From: an uncultured Aquimonas sp.
GTDB lineage: Bacteria; Pseudomonadota; Gammaproteobacteria; Xanthomonadales; Xanthomonadaceae
DNA: 18,951 nucleotides
Assembly: GCA_946481615.1 (NCBI GenBank)
Contig: CAMLOR010000048.1
Span: 1-18,951 of the forward strand
Direction: 5' to 3'
Part shown: in pieces, positions 6,355 through 14,028 of the stretch
Numbering within the stretch: position 1 is the stretch's first letter
Layout of the letters: each line of letters starts with the position of its first letter
Translations under genes and position numbers: made by a program
The notes under the pieces: model-generated
What the model was told of the DNA's origin: nothing
The model's input: the letters and a program-made list of their open reading frames with translations, nothing else
Databases searched by the model: none

Positions 6355-8655
6355 TCAGGATTCGAAGCCGTCCGCGAAGAGTTCGTCGCGCGCCGACTTC
6401 CACCAGTCCAGCAGGTCGATCAGCGCCTGCGGCGTGTTCTGCGGCGGCGGTGCACCGGCCTGGTCGGTGCCGTTGATGCCGTGACAGGACGTGCAGACGC
6501 GGATTTCGCCGGGCTGGGTGGAGGTCCACACGCGTTCGCGGACGATCGGTTCGCCCTCCGGCGAAACCAGTTGCCACGCGAGCGCGCGCTGCGCGGGCAC
6601 GAAGGCGGCCGCCGAGCCGTCCAGGCCGAGTTTCACGGCGCTTTCCGGCCCGCCGGCGTGCGGATTTTCCGCGTCGTGCAGCGGGCGCGCGAGCGGCCGG
6701 CGTCCGGGATAGGGCTGATCGACGCCACCGTAGCCGCGCAGCAGATCGGCCTGGAACAGCTGCAGATGCGAGACCTCGTAGATCTTCGCGTCCGGCCGTG
6801 CCGCCGAGAGCGTCTGCACGCCGCCCGGCACGCGCAGGTTGTAGGGTTGTTGCAGATCGGCGGCGTCGCGCGTGGTGGCGTTGCGCACGCTCACCACGCC
6901 GAGGCCGCGTTCGCGCAGCCAGGCGCGGAACGCGGTCTCGTCCACGCCTGCCTGCGCAAAGGCCTGCGCCTCGGGCGCCGGCAGTGTCGTCGCCGCGGTG
7001 ATCGGCGGCACGGGGCGGGCGACGACTTCCACCGGATCGAGTTCCCAAAGCTCCACGTCGTCGAATTTCACCAGCACGTCGGGATTGAAATAGCTCACGG
7101 TCTTGGTGATCGGCGCGCCGGTGAGGAAATCGCCGCCGGCCGCATGAAGTCCGTCCTGTGCGACGAGCCTGCGCAGGCGGAAGCGGTAGCGCGTCGAGGG
7201 GTGGTGCGTCGGCACCGTCTGGCCATCGAAGACCGAGGTCGTCGCATTGCTGGTGCTGACATCGGTGCGCGTCTCGGCGGTGTGGGCGGCGATCAGCGAG
7301 CCGTCGGCCAGCGGCAGCACGTTGCGGTATTTGCCGCTGTCGTGGGCGCGCGGCGGTTCGTCGTCGCCGTTGAAGGCCCAGGTGTCGTCGTGGGTGATGT
7401 CGATGCCTTCGGCCAGCGCCGGATCCATGCCGGGCGCCAGACCGTCGAGCGCGACGATCTGGCCCGCCGCGCGCGCACCGAACTCGGTGGCGTGTACGGC
7501 GTAGAAGCGATCGGGCTTCACCGGCGACTGCCGCAGTTGCAGCAGCAGGTAGTAGGTGCTCTGGTTGTGGCGCGGCGGATTGGCGAAGCTGAAGTATTCG
7601 AGGCCGGGATCGTCGGTGCGCGAGGATTCGAACGAACCCACCAACTCGTGCCGCCCGATGTGATTGAGCGTTTCGATGCCGCTGCCGTCCTGGTTGATCT
7701 GCCAGGGCACGAAGGAATTGAACACGAGGTCGTCCCAGGGCTGGCCCGGATAGAGAACCGCGGTGTATTCCTTCTCGCGTGGCTCCGGGAACACTTCGCC
7801 GTGGTTCGCCAGCGAGATCGGCACGCGCGCCGCGTCCTCGGATTCGTCGGCGAAGGTGAAGGCACCGAATTCGCGGTCGCCGAACAGTTGCGCGTCGGCC
7901 TGCTGGTCGCGCAGCAGATGGTCCCAGCGCGTGAACACGACGCGTCCGTCGCTCGCCACCTGCGGCGTGAAATCGCCGGACACCGAATGCGAAAAGACCT
8001 GCAGCTCGCCGCTGGCGGAATCGAGCGCGTACAGCCCGGTGAGCGTGGGCGAGGATTCGTACTCGTCGAGCTGCGGATAGTGATGCGCGATGCCACCGCG
8101 CGGACGGTCCGACGCGAACAGGATGCGGCCGTCGGAAAGATAGACCGGCTGCACGTTGTTGTACGGCGGCTGGTTGGGCACCTTGGTTATCACCGGTGTC
8201 TCGTTCTGCCCGAAGCCGCGGATCTCGTAGAGCTGCCAGCGATAGCTCGCCACCTGATAGCGCGGCGCCGAGCCCACCACCATGCTGAAGACGGCCTTGT
8301 TGCCGAGCCAGTGCACCGACGGATTGCGCACCGCGATGCCGCCCGAGCTGCCTTTCGGATCGGTGGCTTCCGGATACCCGGGCGATTTCGGATCGCCGAC
8401 GCTCTGCTGGTGGCCGGCGGCCACGCCGTAGCCGGCGGCCGCGGTGAGGTTCCTGCGCGTGCCGTCGTGATACAGGATCCAAAGATCGCCGCCGCGCGTG
8501 GCGGCGAGCGGCGAGGCGTCCTGGGTGAAGAAGACTTCCGTGGGTGCCGAAAAGGTCTGCGTCGGCGGTACCTGGGTGACGAAGAGAATGGGGTTCTGCA
8601 GTTCCGCGGCGCCGGCCGCGGAGACGAACGTCAAGGCGAAAAGGAGGGTGCGCAT
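6355..8655 (-). CDS. HzsA-related exported beta-propeller protein with C-terminal cytochrome c motif
   Basis: 766 residues; ATG at 8655 opens a clear signal peptide (MRTLLFALTFVSAAGAAEL). Propeller-like repeats of TolB/WD type run through the first two thirds, for example PVYLSDGRILFASDRPRGG and TPQVASDGRVVFTRWDHLL. A single heme c site CTSCH (Cys721, Cys724, His725) lies near the C-terminus. This order matches proteins annotated as related to the hydrazine synthase alpha subunit. These occur in many non-anammox bacteria, and the name gives homology, not activity. Compared with true HzsA, which carries more than one heme, only one CxxCH is present. A periplasmic or surface redox role is likely, substrate unknown. 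The protein ends in DELFADGFES. A hairpin begins 3 nt before the start codon. Neighbours give no electron-transfer operon; mfd lies upstream on the same strand. Confidence 0.8.
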   Translation of the reverse strand: MRTLLFALTFVSAAGAAELQNPILFVTQVPPTQTFSAPTEVFFTQDASPLAATRGGDLWILYHDGTRRNLTAAAGYGVAAGHQQSVGDPKSPGYPEATDPKGSSGGIAVRNPSVHWLGNKAVFSMVVGSAPRYQVASYRWQLYEIRGFGQNETPVITKVPNQPPYNNVQPVYLSDGRILFASDRPRGGIAHHYPQLDEYESSPTLTGLYALDSASGELQVFSHSVSGDFTPQVASDGRVVFTRWDHLLRDQQADAQLFGDREFGAFTFADESEDAARVPISLANHGEVFPEPREKEYTAVLYPGQPWDDLVFNSFVPWQINQDGSGIETLNHIGRHELVGSFESSRTDDPGLEYFSFANPPRHNQSTYYLLLQLRQSPVKPDRFYAVHATEFGARAAGQIVALDGLAPGMDPALAEGIDITHDDTWAFNGDDEPPRAHDSGKYRNVLPLADGSLIAAHTAETRTDVSTSNATTSVFDGQTVPTHHPSTRYRFRLRRLVAQDGLHAAGGDFLTGAPITKTVSYFNPDVLVKFDDVELWELDPVEVVARPVPPITAATTLPAPEAQAFAQAGVDETAFRAWLRERGLGVVSVRNATTRDAADLQQPYNLRVPGGVQTLSAARPDAKIYEVSHLQLFQADLLRGYGGVDQPYPGRRPLARPLHDAENPHAGGPESAVKLGLDGSAAAFVPAQRALAWQLVSPEGEPIVRERVWTSTQPGEIRVCTSCHGINGTDQAGAPPPQNTPQALIDLLDWWKSARDELFADGFES
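6358..6381 (-). other. C-terminal FADGFE tag of the propeller-cytochrome
   Basis: Encodes LFADGFES immediately before the stop, in the coding-strand core TTCGCGGACGGCTTCGAA. It is placed about 35 residues after the heme site, past the expected end of the domain. It is the only one of the three tag copies here not followed by a REP doublet. Confidence 0.6.
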
Positions 8656-8658
8656 CGG

Positions 8659-8683
8659 CCTGCCCGGTGAGTGTCCGGGCAGG
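8659..8683 (-). promoter_or_regulatory. Perfect hairpin between mfd and the propeller-cytochrome start codon
   Basis: CCTGCCCGG (8659-8667) and CCGGGCAGG (8675-8683) are perfect 9-bp inverted repeats with a 7-nt loop. On the minus strand the structure falls 20 nt after the mfd stop and 3 nt before the ATG at 8655. The only Shine-Dalgarno-like bases (GGGCAGG) are in its 3' arm. It may end mfd transcripts, limit translation of the next gene, or both. There is no T-run. Confidence 0.45.
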
Positions 8684-8702
8684 GAAACGTCGCGGCCCGC
8701 GC

Positions 8703-11700
8703 TTATCGCACCGCGCGCCCGCCCAGCGAACCCAGCAGATCGCGCGCCGTGCGCAGGCGCTCGGCGGCGCCGGGCAGATCGAGGCGGAACTTGAGCTTAT
8801 CCTGCCCGTCGAGCGAGAACACCTTGGGTTGTTGCTGGATCATCTTGATGATGACGATGGGCTCCACCGCGGGCTTGGGCGTGAAGGTGACGCGTCCGCC
8901 GCGTTCGCCCAGTTCCAGCTTGCGGATGCCCAGCGCGGTGGCCGCGAGTTTCAGCTCGGCGACGGTGAAGAGGTTCTTCACCGCGTCGGGCAGCAGGCCG
9001 AAGCGGTCGATCATCTCGACCTGCAGTTCGCGCAGGGCATCGGTGTCCTTCGCGGAGGCGATGCGCTTGTAGAGCGTCAGGCGCGCGTGCACGTCGGGCA
9101 GGTAGTCGTCGGGGATCAGCGCCGGGATGCCGAGTTCGACATCGGCGCCGTGGCGATCGGCGTCGTCGAGATCGGGGATCTTGCCCTGCTTGATCGAACG
9201 CACCGCGCGTTCCAGCAGCTCGGTGTAGAGGCTGAAGCCCACTTCTGCGATCTGGCCGCTCTGTTCCTCGCCCAGCAGCTCGCCCGCGCCGCGGATTTCG
9301 AGGTCGTGCGTGGCCAGCGTGAAGCCCGCGCCCAGCTCGTCGAGCGAGGTGATGGCTTCCAGGCGCTTGGCGGCGTCGGCCGTCATCGATTTCCTGTCGG
9401 GCGCGATCAGGTAGGCGTAGGCGCGGTGGTGCGAGCGCCCGACGCGGCCGCGCAGCTGGTGCAGCTGGGCCAGGCCGAAGCGGTCGGCGCGGTTGATGAC
9501 GATGGTGTTGGCGCTCGGGATGTCGATGCCCGATTCGATGATCGTGGTGCTGACCAGCACGTTGAAGCGCTGGCGGTGGAAATCGAGCATCACCTGTTCG
9601 AGCTCGCGTTCGGGCATCTGGCCGTGCGCGTAGCGGATGCGCGCCTCGGGCACGAGCTCGCCGAGTTCGCGCGCCATGCGCTCGATGTTGTCGACTTCGT
9701 TGTGCAGGAAATAGACCTGGCCGCCGCGCGCCAGCTCGCGCTGGATGGCCTCGCGCAGCAGCGCGCCGTCCCAGTGCACCACGAAGGTCTGCACCGCGAG
9801 GCGATGCGCCGGCGGCGTGCCGATGATCGAAAGCTCGCGCAGCCCCGCCATCGCCATGTTGAGCGTGCGCGGGATGGGCGTGGCGGTGAGCGTGAGCAGG
9901 TGCACTTCGGCGCGCATCGCCTTCAGGCGTTCCTTCTGGCGCACGCCGAATCGCTGTTCCTCGTCGACGATGACCAGGCCCACGTCCTTGAACTTGACGT
10001 CCTCCTGCAGCAGCCGGTGCGTGCCGACCATGACGTCGATCTTGCCTTCGGCGAGCTTCTGCAGCTCGGCCTTGATTTCCTTGGCGCTCTTGAAGCGCGA
10101 GAGCACTTCCACCTTGATCGGCCAATCGGCGAAGCGGTCGCGGAAGTTGCGGTAATGCTGTTCGGCCAGCAGCGTGGTCGGCACCAGCAGCGCGACCTGC
10201 TTGCCGGCGGTGGCCGCGACGAAGGCGGCGCGCACGGCGACTTCGGTCTTGCCGAAACCCACGTCGCCGCAGACCACGCGGTCCATCGGCTGGCTGGAGG
10301 CCAGATCCGCGATCACGGCCTCGATGCTGGCGAGCTGGTCGGGCGTTTCCTCGAACGGGAACTGCGCGGCGAACTGCTCGTACATCGCGCGGTCCAGATC
10401 CATCGCCAGCCCGGCGCGGGCGTGGCGTTTGGCCTGGATTTCCAGCAGTTCGGCCGCCACGTCGCGGACCTTCTCGGCGGCCTTCTTGCGCGCCTTCTCC
10501 CACTGCTCGCCGCCGAGCGAATGCAGCGGCGCCAGTTCCGGCGAGGCGCCCGAGTAGCGGCTGACGAGATGCAGCTGCGCCACCGGCACGTAGAGCTTGT
10601 CGCCCTTGGCGTATTCGATGGCGAGGAACTCGGCGGTGTTGCCGCCCACATCGAGCGATTCGAGGCCGCGATAGCGCCCGACGCCGTGATCCTCGTGCAC
10701 GATGGGTGCGCCCAGCGTGATCTCCGAGAGATCCTTGATGATGGATTCCGGATCGCGGCCGGCGCGCTTGCGGCGGCGCACCTGCGCGGCGCGTTCGGGA
10801 TAGAACTGGCGCTCGGTGAGGACGCAGAGCGCGGGCTCGGTGAGGGCGAAGCCGTCTTCGAGTGCAGCCACGGTGATGCAGAAGCGGCCGTCGTCCCGCG
10901 ACAAGCTCCCGTCGTCCCCGCGCAGTCGGGGACCCAGTGACTTTTGCGAGGCGTCGGAAGTCACTGGGTTCCCGCCTTCGCGGGAACGACGAGCGAATTC
11001 GTGCCAACCGGCGACAGGCTCCGGCTTCAAGCCATGCGTCACCAACGTCTCGATCAACGCCTCGCGCCGTCCCGGCGAATCGGCCGCGATCAGCACGCGT
11101 CCGGGATAACTGCCCAGGAACGATCGCAGCGCCGCGGCGTTGTCGTCGCCCTTCTGCGCCAGCGGCAGCGACGGCGCCGGCTGGTCGCCCAGCGCCTGCG
11201 CCTCGTCCCAGCGCGGATGGCCGTGCGGCAGCACTTCGACGCGGCCGATGCGGTTGAGCCGCTCGCGCAGCGTGTCCGGCGGCGTGAACAACTCGTCCGG
11301 CGCCAGCACCGGGCGTTCGACGTCGTGGCGGCGCTGCTCGTAGCGTTCGCCGGTCTGCTTCCAGAACGCCGCGGCGGCGTCCTGCACGCCTTCGCCCAGC
11401 ACGCACAGCGCGTCACCGCCGAGGTAGTCGAACAGGGTCGCGGTCTTCTCGAAGAACAGCGGCAGGTAGTACTCGATGCCGGCCGGCGCGCCGCCTTCCT
11501 TCAGATCCTGGTAGAGCGGGCAGCGCCGCGGATCGATCGGGAAGCGCTCGCGCAGCAGGTTGCGGAAGGCGCGCGCGGCGTTCTCGTCGAGCGGGAACTC
11601 GCGCGCGGGCAGCATGCGCACCGAGTCGACTTTCTGCAGCGAGCGCTGCGTCTCCGGATCGAAGCTGCGGATCGAGTCGATTTCCTCGTCCAGCAGTTCG

Positions 11701-12284
11701 ATGCGGTAGGGTTCGGCCGCGCCCATCGGGAACACGTCGAGCAGCGCGCCGCGCACCGCGAAATCGCCCGGATCGAGCACCTGCGGCACGTGGCGGTAGC
11801 CGGCCGATTCCAGGCGGCGTTTCTCGGCGTCGAAATCGAGCTTCCTGCCGGTTTCGACGACCAGCGCGTTGCCCGCGACGAATTCGACCGGGCTCAGGCG
11901 CTGCATCAGCGTGGCCACGGGCACGACAAGGATGCCGCGCCTGGTGGACGGCAGCCGGTACAGCGTCGCCACGCGTTGCGAAACGATGTCCGGGTGCGGG
12001 CTGAAGAGGTCGTAAGGCAGCGTTTCCCAGTCCGGGAAATGCAGCACCTGAAGATCCGCGGCGGCGAAAACCTTGAGCTCGGCTTCGAGCGCGTGCGCGG
12101 CATGCGTGTCGCGCGTGGCCACCATCACGAGGCCACTGTGCTTCTGCGCGGCGCAGGCCACCGCCAGCGCGAAGGCGCTCGGGCTGGCGGTCGCGCGCCA
12201 GTCGGCGCGCTTCTGGCTGCCGTGCGGCAGCGGGGGATCGAGCAGGCAGGGCGGGGATTTCGTCACGCGGGGAGGCGGCACCAC
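8703..12284 (-). CDS. mfd: Transcription-repair coupling factor Mfd
   Basis: 1193-residue ATP-dependent translocase that removes stalled RNA polymerase at DNA lesions and recruits UvrA. In order: UvrB-like N-terminal module (FPDWETLPYDLFSPHPDIVSQR), the RNA-polymerase-interacting domain (HEDHGVGRYRGLESLDVGG, LYVPVAQLHLVSRYSG), Walker A GDVGFGKT (Lys679), DEEQ at 774-777, helicase motifs (TATPIPRTLNMAMAGLR; QLRGRVGRSHHRAYAYL), and the C-terminal UvrA-masking domain. No ATG is available at the 5' end; GTG 12284 is the longest choice, and GTG 12266 gives a start closer to relatives. The protein is about 45 residues longer than the 1148-residue E. coli enzyme. Much of the excess is a REP doublet translated at about residues 432-459 (SREGGNPVTSDASQKSLG, then PRLRGDD), between the N-terminal half and the polymerase-binding domain. 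The frame stays open throughout, so the protein is probably functional. Confidence 0.97.
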   Translation of the reverse strand: MVPPPRVTKSPPCLLDPPLPHGSQKRADWRATASPSAFALAVACAAQKHSGLVMVATRDTHAAHALEAELKVFAAADLQVLHFPDWETLPYDLFSPHPDIVSQRVATLYRLPSTRRGILVVPVATLMQRLSPVEFVAGNALVVETGRKLDFDAEKRRLESAGYRHVPQVLDPGDFAVRGALLDVFPMGAAEPYRIELLDEEIDSIRSFDPETQRSLQKVDSVRMLPAREFPLDENAARAFRNLLRERFPIDPRRCPLYQDLKEGGAPAGIEYYLPLFFEKTATLFDYLGGDALCVLGEGVQDAAAAFWKQTGERYEQRRHDVERPVLAPDELFTPPDTLRERLNRIGRVEVLPHGHPRWDEAQALGDQPAPSLPLAQKGDDNAAALRSFLGSYPGRVLIAADSPGRREALIETLVTHGLKPEPVAGWHEFARRSREGGNPVTSDASQKSLGPRLRGDDGSLSRDDGRFCITVAALEDGFALTEPALCVLTERQFYPERAAQVRRRKRAGRDPESIIKDLSEITLGAPIVHEDHGVGRYRGLESLDVGGNTAEFLAIEYAKGDKLYVPVAQLHLVSRYSGASPELAPLHSLGGEQWEKARKKAAEKVRDVAAELLEIQAKRHARAGLAMDLDRAMYEQFAAQFPFEETPDQLASIEAVIADLASSQPMDRVVCGDVGFGKTEVAVRAAFVAATAGKQVALLVPTTLLAEQHYRNFRDRFADWPIKVEVLSRFKSAKEIKAELQKLAEGKIDVMVGTHRLLQEDVKFKDVGLVIVDEEQRFGVRQKERLKAMRAEVHLLTLTATPIPRTLNMAMAGLRELSIIGTPPAHRLAVQTFVVHWDGALLREAIQRELARGGQVYFLHNEVDNIERMARELGELVPEARIRYAHGQMPERELEQVMLDFHRQRFNVLVSTTIIESGIDIPSANTIVINRADRFGLAQLHQLRGRVGRSHHRAYAYLIAPDRKSMTADAAKRLEAITSLDELGAGFTLATHDLEIRGAGELLGEEQSGQIAEVGFSLYTELLERAVRSIKQGKIPDLDDADRHGADVELGIPALIPDDYLPDVHARLTLYKRIASAKDTDALRELQVEMIDRFGLLPDAVKNLFTVAELKLAATALGIRKLELGERGGRVTFTPKPAVEPIVIIKMIQQQPKVFSLDGQDKLKFRLDLPGAAERLRTARDLLGSLGGRAVR
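10910..10991. repeat. REP doublet inside the mfd coding sequence, 82 bp
   Basis: Arms 10910-10943 and 10958-10991 are inverted repeats of 34 bp with 4 mismatches and a 14-bp spacer; inner tails are AGTGACTT and AAGTCACT. It is read in frame by mfd. A further partial unit (CGTCGTCCCGCG) lies just outside at about 10889-10901, so the inserted segment is longer than the doublet itself; 82 is not divisible by 3. Length and arm/spacer plan are the same as for the element at 12317. Confidence 0.85.
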
Positions 12285-12316
12285 GAAGGGCCGCGGATTC
12301 TACCGCGGGGGCGCTT

Positions 12317-12398
12317 CGTCATTCGCGCGCAGGCGGGAATCCAGTGACTTCGGGGGGCGCACGAAAGTCGCTGGGCCCCGCCTGCGCGGGGTCGACAT
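12317..12398. repeat. REP doublet between mfd and the delta-60 gene, 82 bp
   Basis: Arms at 12317-12350 and 12365-12398 are separated by 14 bp, with inner tails AGTGACTT and AAGTCGCT. The left core has one change (ATTCGCG instead of ATTCCCG). The right end touches the stop codon of the delta-60 gene (12398-12400), so transcription of that gene runs directly into the hairpin. It also lies upstream of the mfd start and would separate the two same-strand genes. Confidence 0.83.
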
Positions 12399-13822
12399 CA
12401 GTCTTCGAACCCGTCCGCGAAGATCGTCGGATCGCCCTGCAGGCGCAGGAGGGCCATGTCGTTGTCGGGCGTGCCCACATCCGCCTGGCCGGCCAGCAAG
12501 AGGCTGCCATCGCTGGTCACCGTGACCGCCCACGCGGTGTCGCCTTCGACGCTGACGGGATAGGTCGAGCGTCCGGCGCCATCGCCGAAGCCGGTGTCGA
12601 TCGCGCCGTCCGGCAGCAGGCGCACGCTGGCGAAGTCGCTGCGCGGAGCGCCGGTGGCGCGCGAGGTGGCTTCGCCGGCCGCGACGATCTTGCCGTCGGC
12701 CTGCAGCATGAGCGCGTTCGGCAGGTCGTAGTCGGATTCGCCGCTGAACTTCACGTGGCGGCGGCCGCTGGTGCCGAAGCTCGCGTCGACATCGCCGTCC
12801 GGCATGAAGCGCATGAAGGCGTAGCCGCGATCGTTGCCGCGCCCCACCACCACGATGCGGCCCAGGGAGTCGATCACGGCATCGTCGATCCGGAACATGC
12901 CGGTGCCGGGGCCAGCCTGCACGGTGACCAGGCCCTGCGTGCCGAACTGCGGGTCCGGCGTGCCGTCGGCGAGGAAGCGGCGCAGGATCGCGCGGTTGCC
13001 GGCATTGCTGTAGCCGGCCACGACGAAACCGTCGTCGGGCGTCAGCGTGCCGTCGCGGCGGCGAGCGATGGCGGTGACGTATTCGGAAGCCTCGGCCGCC
13101 AGCGGCGCCACGGTGAACCAGCCGTCGCCGGGGAAGGTGTCGTCGAGCTGGCCGTCGGGCGTCAGGCGCGCGATGCCGAAGCGCGGATATTTGAAGGCGC
13201 CGTCGTTGGCGTAGCCGATGCCCGCCACCACGATGCTGTCGTCGCTCTGCACCGCCAGCGCGATGGCTTCGTCATTGACGCTGTCGTCGGGGCCGACGTT
13301 GAAGGCCACCGCGCCCAGCCGCGGCGCCACGCCCTTGAACGCCGGGAATTCGCCGAACAACTCGTCGACGAAGCCCTGCGCGGTGAAACGCGCGACGCCG
13401 AAATCGCTGTGCGATTCGCGTTCGAGCGAGCCGGCCACCACGAGGCTGCCGTCGGCCAGGCGCACCATGTCGCGCACATGCTCGCTGTCGCCGCCGAAGC
13501 CCACCTGCGCGTAGCCGCCTTCGCCCCAGGCCGGGTCGAGGCCGCCGTCGGCCAGCAGGCGCACGATGGTCATCTCGTAGCCGGTGGCGCCGCCCTTGCC
13601 GGTGGGCGCGAACGGGTTGGTCACTTCGTAAAGCGCGCCGGCCGCGAAGACCGCGTTGTCGGCGTCGGGCGCGAGGGCGTAGACCGCTTCGTCGAGGCCA
13701 CCGGCATCGATCAGGGCGACGCCGTCGCCGGAAAAACGCACATCCAGATCGCCGGGGTCGGCCTGCGCGGCGGTGCAGGCGAAGGCCAGGGCGAGAGAGA
13801 GCAGGGCACGCGGATACGACAT
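12398..13822 (-). CDS. Exported delta-60 repeat (DUF5122-type) beta-propeller protein
   Basis: 474 residues. ATG 13822 has AAGGA at about 8 nt and opens a signal peptide (MSYPRALLSLALAFACTAAQA, cleaved before DPGDLD). Seven copies of a G-x-[LIVP]-D-x-x-FG unit are spaced at roughly 55-70 residues: GDLDVRFSGDG, GGLDPAWGEGG, GFVDELFGE, GQLDDTFPGDG, GTPDPQFGTQG, GDVDASFGTSG and GAIDTGFGDG. Each is followed by DGSLVVAG- or DGKIVAAG-like strands. This is the delta-60 repeat first noted in Deltaproteobacteria; it builds a propeller in exported proteins of unknown function. No catalytic residues are evident. The protein ends in IFADGFED, the tail it shares with the sugar dehydrogenase and propeller-cytochrome of this window. 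It is transcribed divergently from the ECF sigma factor gene, which makes it a possible target of that factor. Confidence 0.87.
   Translation of the reverse strand: MSYPRALLSLALAFACTAAQADPGDLDVRFSGDGVALIDAGGLDEAVYALAPDADNAVFAAGALYEVTNPFAPTGKGGATGYEMTIVRLLADGGLDPAWGEGGYAQVGFGGDSEHVRDMVRLADGSLVVAGSLERESHSDFGVARFTAQGFVDELFGEFPAFKGVAPRLGAVAFNVGPDDSVNDEAIALAVQSDDSIVVAGIGYANDGAFKYPRFGIARLTPDGQLDDTFPGDGWFTVAPLAAEASEYVTAIARRRDGTLTPDDGFVVAGYSNAGNRAILRRFLADGTPDPQFGTQGLVTVQAGPGTGMFRIDDAVIDSLGRIVVVGRGNDRGYAFMRFMPDGDVDASFGTSGRRHVKFSGESDYDLPNALMLQADGKIVAAGEATSRATGAPRSDFASVRLLPDGAIDTGFGDGAGRSTYPVSVEGDTAWAVTVTSDGSLLLAGQADVGTPDNDMALLRLQGDPTIFADGFED
12401..12424 (-). other. C-terminal FADGFE tag of the delta-60 protein
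   Basis: Encodes IFADGFED right before the stop, in the coding-strand core TTCGCGGACGGGTTCGAA. Only the wobble base of Gly differs from the other two copies. The REP doublet at 12317-12398 overlaps the stop codon that follows. Confidence 0.6.
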
Positions 13823-13994
13823 GGCGGAATCCTTCCGTGGGCCGCAGGGGGCGGCGGGACGGTCGGCTAACGCAATCGGCCCGCGCTGTATGTCACGGAC
13901 CGGCGTCGCAAGCGCAGGATCGGAACGGCGCGGCGCTTGCGCATTCCGTGGCGGCGTTCGCAGCCCGATGTCTGCGCGGGAGCGGCCGGCTCCG

Positions 13995-14000
13995 TATGAT
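13995..14000 (+). promoter_or_regulatory. Candidate -10 box (TATGAT) upstream of the ECF sigma gene
   Basis: TATGAT lies 28 nt before the ATG at 14029, within the 206-bp divergent intergenic region 13823-14028. No good TTGACA-like -35 is found 16-18 bp upstream. GGAAC at 13922-13926 recalls an ECF -35 element, but I see no matching -10 for it. The rest of the region contains no gene I can support. Confidence 0.3.
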
Positions 14001-14028
14001 TCGACCCAGGGTGGCGGGAGACGAGGCG

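Noticed and set aside
6256..8670. 804-codon open frame antisense to the propeller-cytochrome gene
   Set aside because: Shadow of GC-rich codon usage; composition is Arg/Ala/Gly/Val-rich, there is no domain, and the opposite frame has a signal peptide and CxxCH.
8667..10940. 757-codon open frame antisense to mfd
   Set aside because: The opposite strand encodes unmistakable Mfd motifs; this frame ends in translated REP sequence and shows no family.
10944..12347. 467-codon frame antisense to the start of mfd, beginning in a REP unit
   Set aside because: Arg/His-rich shadow; its start and end residues are typical of translated REP sequence, not of a gene.
12344..13870. 508-codon frame antisense to the delta-60 gene
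   Set aside because: The minus strand shows a signal peptide and seven regular repeats; this frame has only His/Arg/Val-rich shadow sequence.
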